From: Flavobacteriales bacterium UBA5939
GTDB lineage: Bacteria; Bacteroidota; Bacteroidia; Flavobacteriales; Schleiferiaceae
DNA length: 13,235 bases
Direction of reading: 5' to 3'
Assembly (NCBI GenBank): GCA_002430755.1
Contig: DJCX01000145.1
Location: forward strand, 2,273 to 15,507
The position numbers and the translations under genes were made by a program. Positions 1-7,420 of this stretch are shown piece by piece. Within the stretch, counting starts at the first letter, position 1; the number at the start of each line of letters is the position of its first letter. The notes under the pieces are model-generated. The model was not told where the DNA came from. It made no database searches and saw nothing but the letters and a program-made list of their open reading frames with translations.

Positions 1-854
1 TGTGTCATAATCAAAGCACCCATCAATCGAGTACTAACACCCCATGACGTGGCCCATACGTATTCCTGAGTACCCTCTTTGGTTTGGAACTTTACGTCAA
101 ATGCTTTCGCAAAATTTTGACCTAAGAAGTGCGAAGTACCTGCTTGCAAGGCTTTACCATCTTGCATCAAGGCCTCGATACAATACGTTTCTAAAGCACC
201 GGCAAAGCGTTCGCCTTCTGTTTTCAGACCGCGCAAAACTGGAATTGCCATGACCTCCTCCACAAAAGTTGCATAAACATCAAGCATTGTTTCAGCCTCC
301 TGAATAGCTTCTTCCTTGGTCGCGTGCGCTGTATGGCCTTCTTGCCACAAAAACTCTGCAGTACGCAAGAACAAACGTGTTCTCATCTCCCAACGAACAA
401 CATTGGCCCACTGGTTCACAAGAATAGGTAAGTCACGGTAGCTCTGAATCCAATCTTTGTAAGTGTCCCAAATAATCGTCTCGGAAGTTGGACGAACAAT
501 TAGCTCTTCCTCCAACTTCGCTGCAGGATCTACAACTACTCCACCTCCGTTTGGATCGTCTTTTAGGCGGTAATGTGTTACCACAGCACATTCTTTCGCG
601 AAACCGTCAACATGAGAGGCTTCTTTAGAGAAATAAGACTTCGGGATGAACAAGGGGAAATAGGCATTCATATGGCCTGTTTCTTTGAAGCGACGATCGA
701 GGTCAGCTTGAATGCTTTCCCAAATTGCAAAACCGTAAGGCTTGATTACCATGGATCCACGAACACCTGAGTTCTGTGCTAAATCGGCCTTGACGACCAA
801 TTCATTGTACCATTTAGAGTAATCCTGCTCACGCGAGGTTAAATGCTTTCCCAT
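1..854 (-). CDS. proS: Prolyl-tRNA synthetase, archaeal/eukaryote type (N-terminal part, cut by window edge)
   Basis: This class II aminoacyl-tRNA synthetase charges tRNA-Pro with proline in the cytoplasm. The minus strand reads without a stop from ATG at 854-852 to the window edge, giving 284 codons of an expected length near 490. The start MGKHLTSREQDYSKWY is typical of the shorter ProRS class, which lacks the editing insertion of the E. coli type. Visible signatures are YFPLFIPKS (65-73), the proline-binding loop RPTSET (121-126), class II motif 2 RWEMRTRLFLRTAEF (154-168) followed by LWQEGHTAH (169-177), AGTSHFLGQNF (239-249) and TSWGVSTRLMGA (269-280). Motif 3 and the C-terminal anticodon-binding domain lie outside the window. 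The gene is divergent from the lipoprotein gene at 915, with only 60 bases between the two start codons. The family assignment is secure from the motifs. Confidence 0.97.
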   Translation of the reverse strand, partial: MGKHLTSREQDYSKWYNELVVKADLAQNSGVRGSMVIKPYGFAIWESIQADLDRRFKETGHMNAYFPLFIPKSYFSKEASHVDGFAKECAVVTHYRLKDDPNGGGVVVDPAAKLEEELIVRPTSETIIWDTYKDWIQSYRDLPILVNQWANVVRWEMRTRLFLRTAEFLWQEGHTAHATKEEAIQEAETMLDVYATFVEEVMAIPVLRGLKTEGERFAGALETYCIEALMQDGKALQAGTSHFLGQNFAKAFDVKFQTKEGTQEYVWATSWGVSTRLMGALIMT

Positions 855-871
855 TGTATTAGAGTTGGTAT

Positions 872-879
872 GACTTTTG
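872..879 (+). promoter_or_regulatory. Weak candidate -7 element for the lipoprotein/FadL-like unit
   Basis: GACTTTTG matches the Bacteroidota -7 consensus TAnnTTTG except at its first base, and lies 35 bases upstream of the preferred ATG at 915. A TTG at 854-856 could be the -33 element, but its 15-base spacing is short. A promoter must exist somewhere in this 60-base divergent gap or inside proS. This is the best plus-strand candidate, and it is weak. Confidence 0.22.
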
Positions 880-898
880 TAAATTGTAAACTGAATGG

Positions 899-906
899 CA
901 AACTTA
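899..906 (-). promoter_or_regulatory. Putative proS promoter, -7 element TAAGTTTG
   Basis: The minus strand carries TAAGTTTG, an exact match to the Bacteroidota -7 consensus TAnnTTTG, about 45 bases upstream of the proS ATG. I see no clear TTG -33 element at the expected distance, so the call rests on the -7 box and its position. If it is real, RNA polymerase would bind over the start codon of the divergent lipoprotein gene. Confidence 0.4.
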
Positions 907-914
907 CTGAAGTT

Positions 915-1997
915 ATGAGGAAAGGCGTGTTTTTATTGGCGATTAGTTATGCACTATTGGTGAGCTGCAGCAGTGCGGTTTCCTTAGCGGATAATTTTAC
1001 TGAAGATGAAAACTACTACGATCCTACGCTTCCATCACCACAGTTTGCGCGCACTTCTCTGACCTTGCCACAGAGTTATTCCGAAGAAGAATTAGACGAC
1101 ATCTGGACGAATTCTTCTGAAGTTGTAGCTCCAGAAAACAGCAGCCAAGGAAGTATTTGGTGGAACAACACACCTTCTTCAGGCTGGTCTAACACAGGCT
1201 TCAACTCTTTCAATCGTCCTGGTAGCTCATTCTCCTTTTTTGGAGGCATGGGGCCTATGTTTAACCCATGGTCGCCTTGGAACAACCCTGCCTGGGTCTC
1301 GAACAATGGCTGGGGCATTGGCAACACCTATGGATCCGGTTACGGTTGGAATAACGGATGGGGTTGGCACGATCCATACGGATGGAACAACGGATGGAAC
1401 AACGGATGGAATAACGGGTGGGGCTACGGCTATGATCCCTACGGATATGGATACAACCCCTACGGCTGGAACAACGGCTGGAACAACGGTTGGGGCTGGA
1501 ACAACAACGGTTGGAATAACAACTCTTGGTCCCAGACAGGTGGAAACAGCTCCGGTACAGGAACAACCAGTACAACAACGAGCGGTTCAACTACTCGAAC
1601 GAACTACGGCAACCGTAGACCTTCTAAATACACGTCTAGCCGCGGTGCCGGAGTGAGCAGTGGTCGCACCACTGGCACGACTAGCGGCACCACTTCAAGT
1701 ACAGGATGGCGCGGAATTATTGAAGCCGCAAACAGTATTCAGCAAGAAGCTGCCGCGCAGCAAAACGTGCGCTCATCAGTACAATCCACCAGCCGCAACT
1801 CTTCTACTAACAACAACACTTCACGTTCCTACACGCGTCCAACGGAACGTTCCAGTCGAACGTACGAGCGCAATAACACAAGATCGTACAACTCAACACC
1901 GTCGAGATCCTACGACAACAGCAGAAGCACATCGCCTTCTCCTTCACGCAGCACACGTTCACAGAGTTCGAACAGCAGTAGCGGCAGAAGAAGATGA
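915..1997 (+). CDS. Repeat-rich putative lipoprotein (Trp/Asn/Gly/Tyr repeat, Ser/Thr/Arg-rich tail)
   Basis: The function is not recognised. Starting at ATG 915 gives 360 residues with a clean lipoprotein signal: MRK, a hydrophobic core, and lipobox LVSC with the acceptor Cys at 18. Upstream in-frame ATGs at 843 and 870 would bury this signal behind charged residues, and the first overlaps proS, so 915 is preferred. After an acidic, Ser-rich stretch with YYDPTLPSPQF comes a glycine/asparagine/tryptophan region, densest at residues 143-205, built of WNNG units mixed with DPYG and YGYGY. The remaining 150 residues are low-complexity Ser/Thr/Asn/Arg ending SSSGRRR, so the mature C-terminus is strongly basic. 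Only residues around 248-268 (GWRGIIEAANSIQQEAAAQQ) look able to form a helix. The stop overlaps the next start as ATGA, implying co-expression with the FadL-like barrel. An envelope location is inferred from the lipobox; a structural, adhesive or binding role is possible but unproven. Confidence 0.75.
   Translation: MRKGVFLLAISYALLVSCSSAVSLADNFTEDENYYDPTLPSPQFARTSLTLPQSYSEEELDDIWTNSSEVVAPENSSQGSIWWNNTPSSGWSNTGFNSFNRPGSSFSFFGGMGPMFNPWSPWNNPAWVSNNGWGIGNTYGSGYGWNNGWGWHDPYGWNNGWNNGWNNGWGYGYDPYGYGYNPYGWNNGWNNGWGWNNNGWNNNSWSQTGGNSSGTGTTSTTTSGSTTRTNYGNRRPSKYTSSRGAGVSSGRTTGTTSGTTSSTGWRGIIEAANSIQQEAAAQQNVRSSVQSTSRNSSTNNNTSRSYTRPTERSSRTYERNNTRSYNSTPSRSYDNSRSTSPSPSRSTRSQSSNSSSGRRR
1341..1529 (+). repeat. 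Degenerate in-frame tandem repeat encoding W-N-N-G units
   Basis: A 12-base unit close to TGGAACAACGGA recurs in tandem, with three consecutive copies at about 1383-1418 and further copies near 1347, 1467, 1479, 1497 and 1512, broken by DPYG and YGYG segments. Copies differ at third positions (AAC/AAT, GGA/GGC/GGT), which shows that the protein sequence rather than only the DNA is being kept. All units stay in frame within the lipoprotein gene. Confidence 0.85.
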
Positions 1998-3391
1998 TCA
2001 GAAAACTCAGTGCTACCTTTTTATGTATTGCGCTACATCTAACCTCGAGTGCTCAGGACCTCGACTACTTTGCAGAGCTTAACGCCCCCTTAAGTTTCGG
2101 GGATAGCAGGTTTACTGCTTTAGCAGGGAACATGGTAGGAATGAGTGGTTCATTGACAGCACTGGCCCTTAATCCTGCAACCGTTGGACTGTATCGGCAG
2201 GATGCGTTTTCCGCGAGTGGAAATATTTTCAACTCGCGCAACCGCAGCACCAATGGAGGAACTCTCGGTAATTCTAGCAACTTGAACGTGGGTAATGTCG
2301 GCTTTATCGCTCGTGATCCGAATAATGGATGGCATGTGTTCTTTTCATACAATACAGACCAACTCTACCGCGGAAGACTGCGCAATAACGAAGCAAACGG
2401 CGGCTCTATCCTGTCGCAATTCATTAATAATGCAGCAGGAACTCCCCCGGAGTATTTACCAGAATTAGGTCCCTACGAGGATATGATGTACCAGAGTTAT
2501 GCCGTCGATTATAACTCAAACACGGGCAACTACTTCGCTCCAGCTAACCTATTTGATGTCAATACCAAGCACCTGTATTTTAGACAAGGTATGCGCAATC
2601 GTTGGACATTAGGCACCGGAAAAGGCCTTACTCAAAGATTTTATGTCGGCGGTTCTTTGAGTTTTGTCCACACGTTTGAAACCGTAGAGATTACGCACGA
2701 AGAATCCTTTAACGAAACCACTGACCTGACCGACTTCACCATGGAGGAATGGTGGAACAATAGCGCGGTTGGAATTACTGGAAATGTAGGATTTTATTAC
2801 CGTCCTGTGCAGTCTCTGCGCATTGCTGCTGCCTTCGAACTACCAAGCGTTTACGGGTTCAATCAAGATTGGGAAACGAAGTTCAGGGCCGATCGACCTT
2901 CTATCTCTGCCAGTGGAATTACCGCCGAAGGCTATGGGGAGATGTACCAATGGTCCATGATGACTGCACCAAAGCTACGCGGTGGGATAACGCTCGTTGG
3001 TGGCCGGACGGGACTGTTAACCGTAAATTACACCTACGCGCCAACTTCTGCTGGGAGAATGTTTTCGAGAAATGAACGCTACTTAAACGAATCTATTGAC
3101 TCACTCCTCGCACCGGTACATCAGATAGGAACAGCAGGTGAGCTGCGTTATGGAATTCTAACCCTTCAAGCAGGGGTGACCTATGTTTCGAGTGCTCAAG
3201 AGCAGTTAGGAAGCCACCTTCAGATTGGTGGTGGTATGAGCATAAAATCGGACCAAACAACCTATAATGTTAGCTTTGGAAGCATTGTTCGAAACAAGCA
3301 ATATTTCATGTATAGTGCCGATTTCACGAACGCGGTGGACTACTCAAATACACTTTCTGTTCTAAGTACCGGGGTTACCTTTAAATTCTAG
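1994..3391 (+). CDS. OmpP1/FadL-like outer-membrane beta-barrel protein
   Basis: This is a predicted outer-membrane channel of the broad OmpP1/FadL/TodX-like group, whose known members move hydrophobic small molecules; the substrate here is unknown. The 465-residue product has a signal peptide (MIRKLSATFLCIALHLTSSAQ, cleavage likely near residue 20). It then has a segment typical of Bacteroidota relatives, GDSRFTALAGNMVGMSGSLTAL followed by ALNPATVGLY, which resembles the N-terminal plug region of FadL-like proteins. The rest alternates short polar and aromatic stretches as expected of beta strands, and the C-terminus STGVTFKF ends in Phe, as in substrates of the barrel assembly machinery. 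Its ATG overlaps the lipoprotein stop codon (ATGA), suggesting translational coupling. Such genes are sometimes labelled hemin receptor in databases; nothing here supports heme specifically. Barrel and location are likely, the transport substrate is unassigned. Confidence 0.8.
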   Translation: MIRKLSATFLCIALHLTSSAQDLDYFAELNAPLSFGDSRFTALAGNMVGMSGSLTALALNPATVGLYRQDAFSASGNIFNSRNRSTNGGTLGNSSNLNVGNVGFIARDPNNGWHVFFSYNTDQLYRGRLRNNEANGGSILSQFINNAAGTPPEYLPELGPYEDMMYQSYAVDYNSNTGNYFAPANLFDVNTKHLYFRQGMRNRWTLGTGKGLTQRFYVGGSLSFVHTFETVEITHEESFNETTDLTDFTMEEWWNNSAVGITGNVGFYYRPVQSLRIAAAFELPSVYGFNQDWETKFRADRPSISASGITAEGYGEMYQWSMMTAPKLRGGITLVGGRTGLLTVNYTYAPTSAGRMFSRNERYLNESIDSLLAPVHQIGTAGELRYGILTLQAGVTYVSSAQEQLGSHLQIGGGMSIKSDQTTYNVSFGSIVRNKQYFMYSADFTNAVDYSNTLSVLSTGVTFKF

Positions 3392-3412
3392 ACGATTTTT
3401 AGTCGTTTTGGC

Positions 3413-3420
3413 TTAATTTG
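3413..3420 (+). promoter_or_regulatory. Possible promoter of the Asp-box propeller gene (TTAATTTG)
   Basis: In the 103-base gap between the barrel gene and the propeller gene, TTAATTTG differs from the -7 consensus TAnnTTTG by one base. Use of it would give a leader of roughly 65-70 bases. TAACTTTC at 3474-3481 is a second one-mismatch candidate but lies only 13 bases before the ATG. Between them is an imperfect inverted repeat (GTTA at 3444-3447 with TAAC at 3466-3469, CCG at 3449-3451 with CGG at 3461-3463) whose role, if any, is unknown. Confidence 0.28.
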
Positions 3421-3494
3421 CAAAAGCCTAAACCCATTGTACTGTTAGCCGTTATTTTAGCGGTATAACCATTTAACTTTCATAGAACAGCATT

Positions 3495-6400
3495 ATGCAA
3501 AAGTTTTGGACGCTTCTACTAGCATTAACCATCACATTCACTGGCTTCAGCCAACGTAAATCGAAAGACGACGCACCAGCGTGGACAACAGCGAACACCA
3601 GCGCTTTCAAATTTAGAGACATTGGTCCTGCTACGACTTCAGGTCGTATTGCAGATCTAGCTGTGAACCCAGAGAACAAGGCAGAGATGTATCTAGCCCT
3701 AGCTTCTGGGGGTGTATGGAAAACCTCGAACAATGGAACTACTTGGCAACCCATTTTTGAGCATGAAAATTCCTACAGTACAGGTTGCATAGAGATTGAT
3801 CCGAACAATGCAAATACCATTTGGGTAGGAACCGGTGAAAACAACAATCAACGCTCTGTAGCCTACGGTGACGGGGTATATGTGAGTCGCGACGGTGGAA
3901 AATCGTGGACAAACGCAGGTTTAGAAAGTAGCGAGCACATTGGCATGATCGCCATTGACCCGAGAAATTCAGACCACGTTTATGTTGCTGCTTATGGTCC
4001 ACTTTGGAACAAGGGTGGCGAACGAGGCATCTATGAGACTACGGATGGCGGAAAAAATTGGACCCGAATTTTAGAAGTGAGTGAACACACTGGATTTAAT
4101 GAAATCCATATGGATCCACGTGACCCGGATGTGATGTATGCAACTGCTCATCAGAGGAGACGCCACGTTTACACGCACCTAAGTGGTGGCCCTGAGAGCG
4201 CTATGTACAAGAGTACAGACGGCGGTAAGCATTGGGATAAAGTGGGCGGTGGCTTCCCTGGAGGCGATGTTGGACGTATCGGTATGGACATCAGCCCTGC
4301 GAACCCAGATGTACTATATGCAACAGTTGAAGGTCATGGCATGTACAAGAGTACGGATCGTGGTGAGAGCTGGAGCAAGCAGAGCGGTCATGAGACCAGT
4401 GGTAACTACTACGTGGAGCTCATCGCACACCCAACGCGTGTGAATACAGTTTACAGCATGGACACTTACGCGCACGTGAGTATCGACGGCGGTAAGAACT
4501 TCAATCGCATCCCTAAAAAAGACAAACACGTAGATAACCACTGCTTGTGGATTGACCCCGCAAACACCAAGCACATGATCATCGGTACAGATGGTGGCTT
4601 GTACGAGACGTGGGACGAAATGGGCAGCTGGAATTGGCGTGCTAATCTTCCTACGATCCAATTCTATCGCGTAGCCGTCGATAATGACTGGCCGTTCTAC
4701 AATGTGTACGGTGGTACGCAAGACAACAACTCATTGGGTGGCCCTTCGCAAACAATCAACCGCAGAGGAATCATCAATAGCGACTGGATCGTGACTAACG
4801 GTGGTGACGGTTTTGAAAGTGCTACGGATCCTGAAGACCCAAACATTGTTTACGCACAAGCTCAATACGGTTGGTTGGTTCGATTCAACAAACAAACCGG
4901 CGAGAAAACTCCTATCCAGCCCCAACCTCGCTACAAAGAGGCAGCCTACCGCTGGAACTGGGATGCTCCACTGATAACGAGTAAGCATCAGAAAAAGACG
5001 CTCTACTTTGCCGCTAACAAAATCTTTAAATCAAACGACCGCGGCGGAAGCTGGGAAGTAATTTCAGAAGATTTGTCGCGTCAATTGGACCGAAACACCC
5101 TCCCGATCATGGACCGTTACTGGGGCTCTGAAGCGATTGCACTTCACAAGAGCACATCCATCTACGGCAATATTGTAACCCTCCGCGAGCATCCAAATAA
5201 TCCAGGAGAGCTTTGGGCAGGTACCGACGACGGTTTGGTGTGGAAGACAAGCGACGATGGGAAAAATTGGTCGAGTATCAAGAATTTCTCTGAATTGCCA
5301 AAAACTAAAGTGGGCTCACTAAGCCTTCCATTGGTGTATGTACAAGACCTTGTATTATCCGCACACAAAGAAAATGTAGTGTACGCCGTATTCAACAACC
5401 ACAAAAACGGTGATTTCAAACCGTACATCTACAAGAGTACCAACGGCGGCAAAAACTGGGCAAGCATTGCCAGTGATTTACCGGAGCGCGGTACCGTGTA
5501 TTCTTTGGTTGAAGACCCGATCAATCCTGATCTGCTTTTTGCAGGTACAGAGTTCGGTATGTTTTTTACCCTAGATGGAGGTGAACATTGGGCACAACTA
5601 AAAGGTGGACTCCCTACCATTGCCGTGAAGGATATCGCCATCCAAGAGCGCGAAAACGATTTGGTTATTGCAACCTTTGGTCGCGGCTTCTATGTATTGG
5701 ATAATTATTCGCCTTTACGTGAATTGGAGTATGTACTCGATCAAGATGCTGCATTCTTCTCAACGAAGCCTGGATTACTTTTCCAAAGAGCGAACGTAGG
5801 CGGGATTGACTATAAAGGAAGCCAGCACTACCGCTCGAAGAACCCTCCAATGGGTGTGACCTTCCAGTTGCACATCGCAGACGGCGCTGCACGTGTAAAA
5901 GATGAGCGTCCCGAAGCCAATAAAGAACTGCCCCACTACCCTACTATGGACCAACTTCGCGCTGAAGATTGGGAGGAGTCACCGTACTTATTGTTTGTCG
6001 TGAAAGACGAAGACGGTGCAGAGGTGGCTCGATTCACTCGTGGCGATTTCAAGGGCATACAACGCTTTACATGGAATGCGAAATACAGCAGTAAAGCTGG
6101 TATTAGTACCAACGGGGAACCAAAAACTAATCCAGGTACGACCACATTCGTTAAACCAGGAACATACAGCATCTCTGTATTGCGCTCAACGAATGGACAG
6201 CTTGACGAGTTGGTTTCAGGACACACCTTTGAGGTGAACCACTTATACAACTATGAGGATATTGACTATGCGTTCAATGCAGAAGTAGATGCAGTGTATG
6301 CTGCAGCAAACCGCATTGATACCGAATACAAGGAACTTAAAGAAGAACTGAGCCAGTTGCGTGCCGGATTCAGAAACACCGTTGGCGCTTCTGTGGAAGA

Positions 6401-6698
6401 CCTTTCAGCAGCACGAGCTATAGATATGCAGTTGAAAGAGTTGAGCTTGTTGCTAAATGGTGATCCTTCGCGTACGAAGCGCGAGATGGAAACTGTACCA
6501 TCTCTTGGAGATGTAGTGGGTATTCTTGCATGGGGTGCTTGGAATCACCGAGGTGCGCCAACAGGTTCTATGAAAAACATGATGGAAGATGCTAAGGCTA
6601 TGATGAAAGATGCACAAGTAGCCCTTGATGCTATTGAGGAAGCCATCGACCAACTAGAAGAAAAAGCAAGTGCTCAAGGGGTTCCTTATTGGGACTAA
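3495..6698 (+). CDS. Large secreted Asp-box (BNR/sortilin-Vps10-like) beta-propeller protein
   Basis: The 1067-residue product starts with a signal peptide (MQKFWTLLLALTITFTGFSQ) with no lipobox, so export to the periplasm or beyond is predicted. Ten Asp-box motifs (S/T-x-D/N-x-G-x-x-W/F) begin near residues 77, 131, 182, 240, 286, 329, 513, 585, 648 and 692, for example SRDGGKSW, STDGGKHW and TLDGGEHW. Asp boxes mark turns between strands of sialidase- and sortilin/Vps10-type propellers, so residues about 35-740 should form one large or two stacked propellers. Residues about 830-915 (VVKDEDGAEVARFTRGDF through PGTYSISVLRS) look like a FlgD-type Ig-like domain, and about 920-1060 are charged and helical with coiled-coil character. 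Relatives are often labelled glycosyl hydrolase or BNR-repeat protein, but I see no catalytic residues that prove an enzyme. No type IX secretion C-terminal domain is evident, since the protein ends QGVPYWD. It is probably transcribed alone. Confidence 0.88.
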   Translation: MQKFWTLLLALTITFTGFSQRKSKDDAPAWTTANTSAFKFRDIGPATTSGRIADLAVNPENKAEMYLALASGGVWKTSNNGTTWQPIFEHENSYSTGCIEIDPNNANTIWVGTGENNNQRSVAYGDGVYVSRDGGKSWTNAGLESSEHIGMIAIDPRNSDHVYVAAYGPLWNKGGERGIYETTDGGKNWTRILEVSEHTGFNEIHMDPRDPDVMYATAHQRRRHVYTHLSGGPESAMYKSTDGGKHWDKVGGGFPGGDVGRIGMDISPANPDVLYATVEGHGMYKSTDRGESWSKQSGHETSGNYYVELIAHPTRVNTVYSMDTYAHVSIDGGKNFNRIPKKDKHVDNHCLWIDPANTKHMIIGTDGGLYETWDEMGSWNWRANLPTIQFYRVAVDNDWPFYNVYGGTQDNNSLGGPSQTINRRGIINSDWIVTNGGDGFESATDPEDPNIVYAQAQYGWLVRFNKQTGEKTPIQPQPRYKEAAYRWNWDAPLITSKHQKKTLYFAANKIFKSNDRGGSWEVISEDLSRQLDRNTLPIMDRYWGSEAIALHKSTSIYGNIVTLREHPNNPGELWAGTDDGLVWKTSDDGKNWSSIKNFSELPKTKVGSLSLPLVYVQDLVLSAHKENVVYAVFNNHKNGDFKPYIYKSTNGGKNWASIASDLPERGTVYSLVEDPINPDLLFAGTEFGMFFTLDGGEHWAQLKGGLPTIAVKDIAIQERENDLVIATFGRGFYVLDNYSPLRELEYVLDQDAAFFSTKPGLLFQRANVGGIDYKGSQHYRSKNPPMGVTFQLHIADGAARVKDERPEANKELPHYPTMDQLRAEDWEESPYLLFVVKDEDGAEVARFTRGDFKGIQRFTWNAKYSSKAGISTNGEPKTNPGTTTFVKPGTYSISVLRSTNGQLDELVSGHTFEVNHLYNYEDIDYAFNAEVDAVYAAANRIDTEYKELKEELSQLRAGFRNTVGASVEDLSAARAIDMQLKELSLLLNGDPSRTKREMETVPSLGDVVGILAWGAWNHRGAPTGSMKNMMEDAKAMMKDAQVALDAIEEAIDQLEEKASAQGVPYWD

Positions 6699-6704
6699 TT
6701 GATG

Positions 6705-6712
6705 TAACTTTG
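6705..6712 (+). promoter_or_regulatory. Promoter of the folE operon, -7 element TAACTTTG
   Basis: TAACTTTG followed by CGCC is an exact match to the Bacteroidota -7 consensus TAnnTTTG, 24 bases before the folE ATG and just after the stop codon of the propeller gene. A TTC at 6682-6684, 20 bases upstream, could serve as a degenerate -33 TTG. Transcription would begin close to the folE start, giving a short leader, and probably reads through all six genes to the terminator at 11880. Confidence 0.65.
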
Positions 6713-6736
6713 CGCCCCTAAAATTGAGCAGGAATT

Positions 6737-7420
6737 ATGTCTAACAAGATTGACGAAGCATTGATCGAGGCCATTGGCGATGCACACGAAAGTTTTTCGG
6801 CAACAACGCCGTTAAGAGCTGATGCATTCGACAAATCGGACGAAGAGAAGATTGCCATCATTACTGAACATGTTAAAGGCATCCTTGAGACGCTAGGCAT
6901 GGATTTAGAAGATGATAGCCTAAAAGGTACTCCAAAGCGCGTAGCCAAACTTTACGTGAATGAGGCCTTTGGTGGATTGAATCCAAAGCGTGAGCCAAGT
7001 ATGAGCACGTTTGAGAATTCATACCGCTACGACGAAATGCTCGTTGAAAAGAACATTGTACTTTATTCCACTTGTGAGCATCATTTGTTGCCAATTGTGG
7101 GCCGTGCCCATGTTGCCTACATCTCGAAAGGAAAAGTAGTTGGTCTCAGCAAGATGAATCGCATCGTAGATTATTATGCCAAGCGTCCTCAAGTTCAAGA
7201 GCGACTTACACGTCAGGTAGTTCAAGCACTTCAAGAGGTATTGGGCACCAAAGATGTAGCGTGTGTGATTGATGCGAAACACCTCTGTGTGAACTCACGC
7301 GGTATTAGAGATATTGAAAGCTCTACTGTAACTGCTGAATTTGGCGGTGTTTTCCAAGAAGAAGCTAAAAAGAAAGAATTCCTCGACTACATTAATTTAA
7401 AGACCGATTTCGGCGCATAA
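6737..7420 (+). CDS. folE: GTP cyclohydrolase I (FolE, type IA)
   Basis: The enzyme converts GTP to 7,8-dihydroneopterin triphosphate and formate, the first step of tetrahydrofolate and related pterin synthesis, in the cytoplasm as a homodecamer. The 227-residue product matches the usual length. The zinc site is intact: Cys113 and His116 in STCEHHLLPIVG, and Cys184 in KHLCVNSRGIRD. The conserved GLSKMNRIVDYYAKRPQVQE segment (136-155) and the terminal EFGGVF (201-206) are also present. The first 35 residues are a variable, acidic extension usual in this family. It is first in the run behind the TAACTTTG promoter, and its TAA shares one base with the cysS ATG (TAATG at 7418-7422), implying coupled translation. 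Confidence 0.97.
   Translation: MSNKIDEALIEAIGDAHESFSATTPLRADAFDKSDEEKIAIITEHVKGILETLGMDLEDDSLKGTPKRVAKLYVNEAFGGLNPKREPSMSTFENSYRYDEMLVEKNIVLYSTCEHHLLPIVGRAHVAYISKGKVVGLSKMNRIVDYYAKRPQVQERLTRQVVQALQEVLGTKDVACVIDAKHLCVNSRGIRDIESSTVTAEFGGVFQEEAKKKEFLDYINLKTDFGA

Noticed and set aside
573..770. Plus-strand frame of 65 codons within the proS region
   Set aside because: The complementary strand encodes strongly conserved ProRS motifs over the same bases, so this is an antisense shadow.
843..914. Upstream in-frame starts (ATG at 843 and 870) for the lipoprotein gene
   Set aside because: They would place 15-24 residues with charges before a perfect lipoprotein signal peptide, and the 843 start overlaps the proS coding region.
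1240..1656. Second long plus-strand frame and an antisense frame inside the repeat lipoprotein gene
   Set aside because: They are by-products of the repeated GGN/AAC codons: composition is Gly/Thr- or Arg/Cys/Ser-rich nonsense, with no signal, domain or gene spacing of their own.
3391..3409. Possible terminator after the FadL-like gene (GACGA, loop, TCGTT, then T-run)
   Set aside because: The stem is only four to five base pairs with a G-T pair, too weak to call a terminator.
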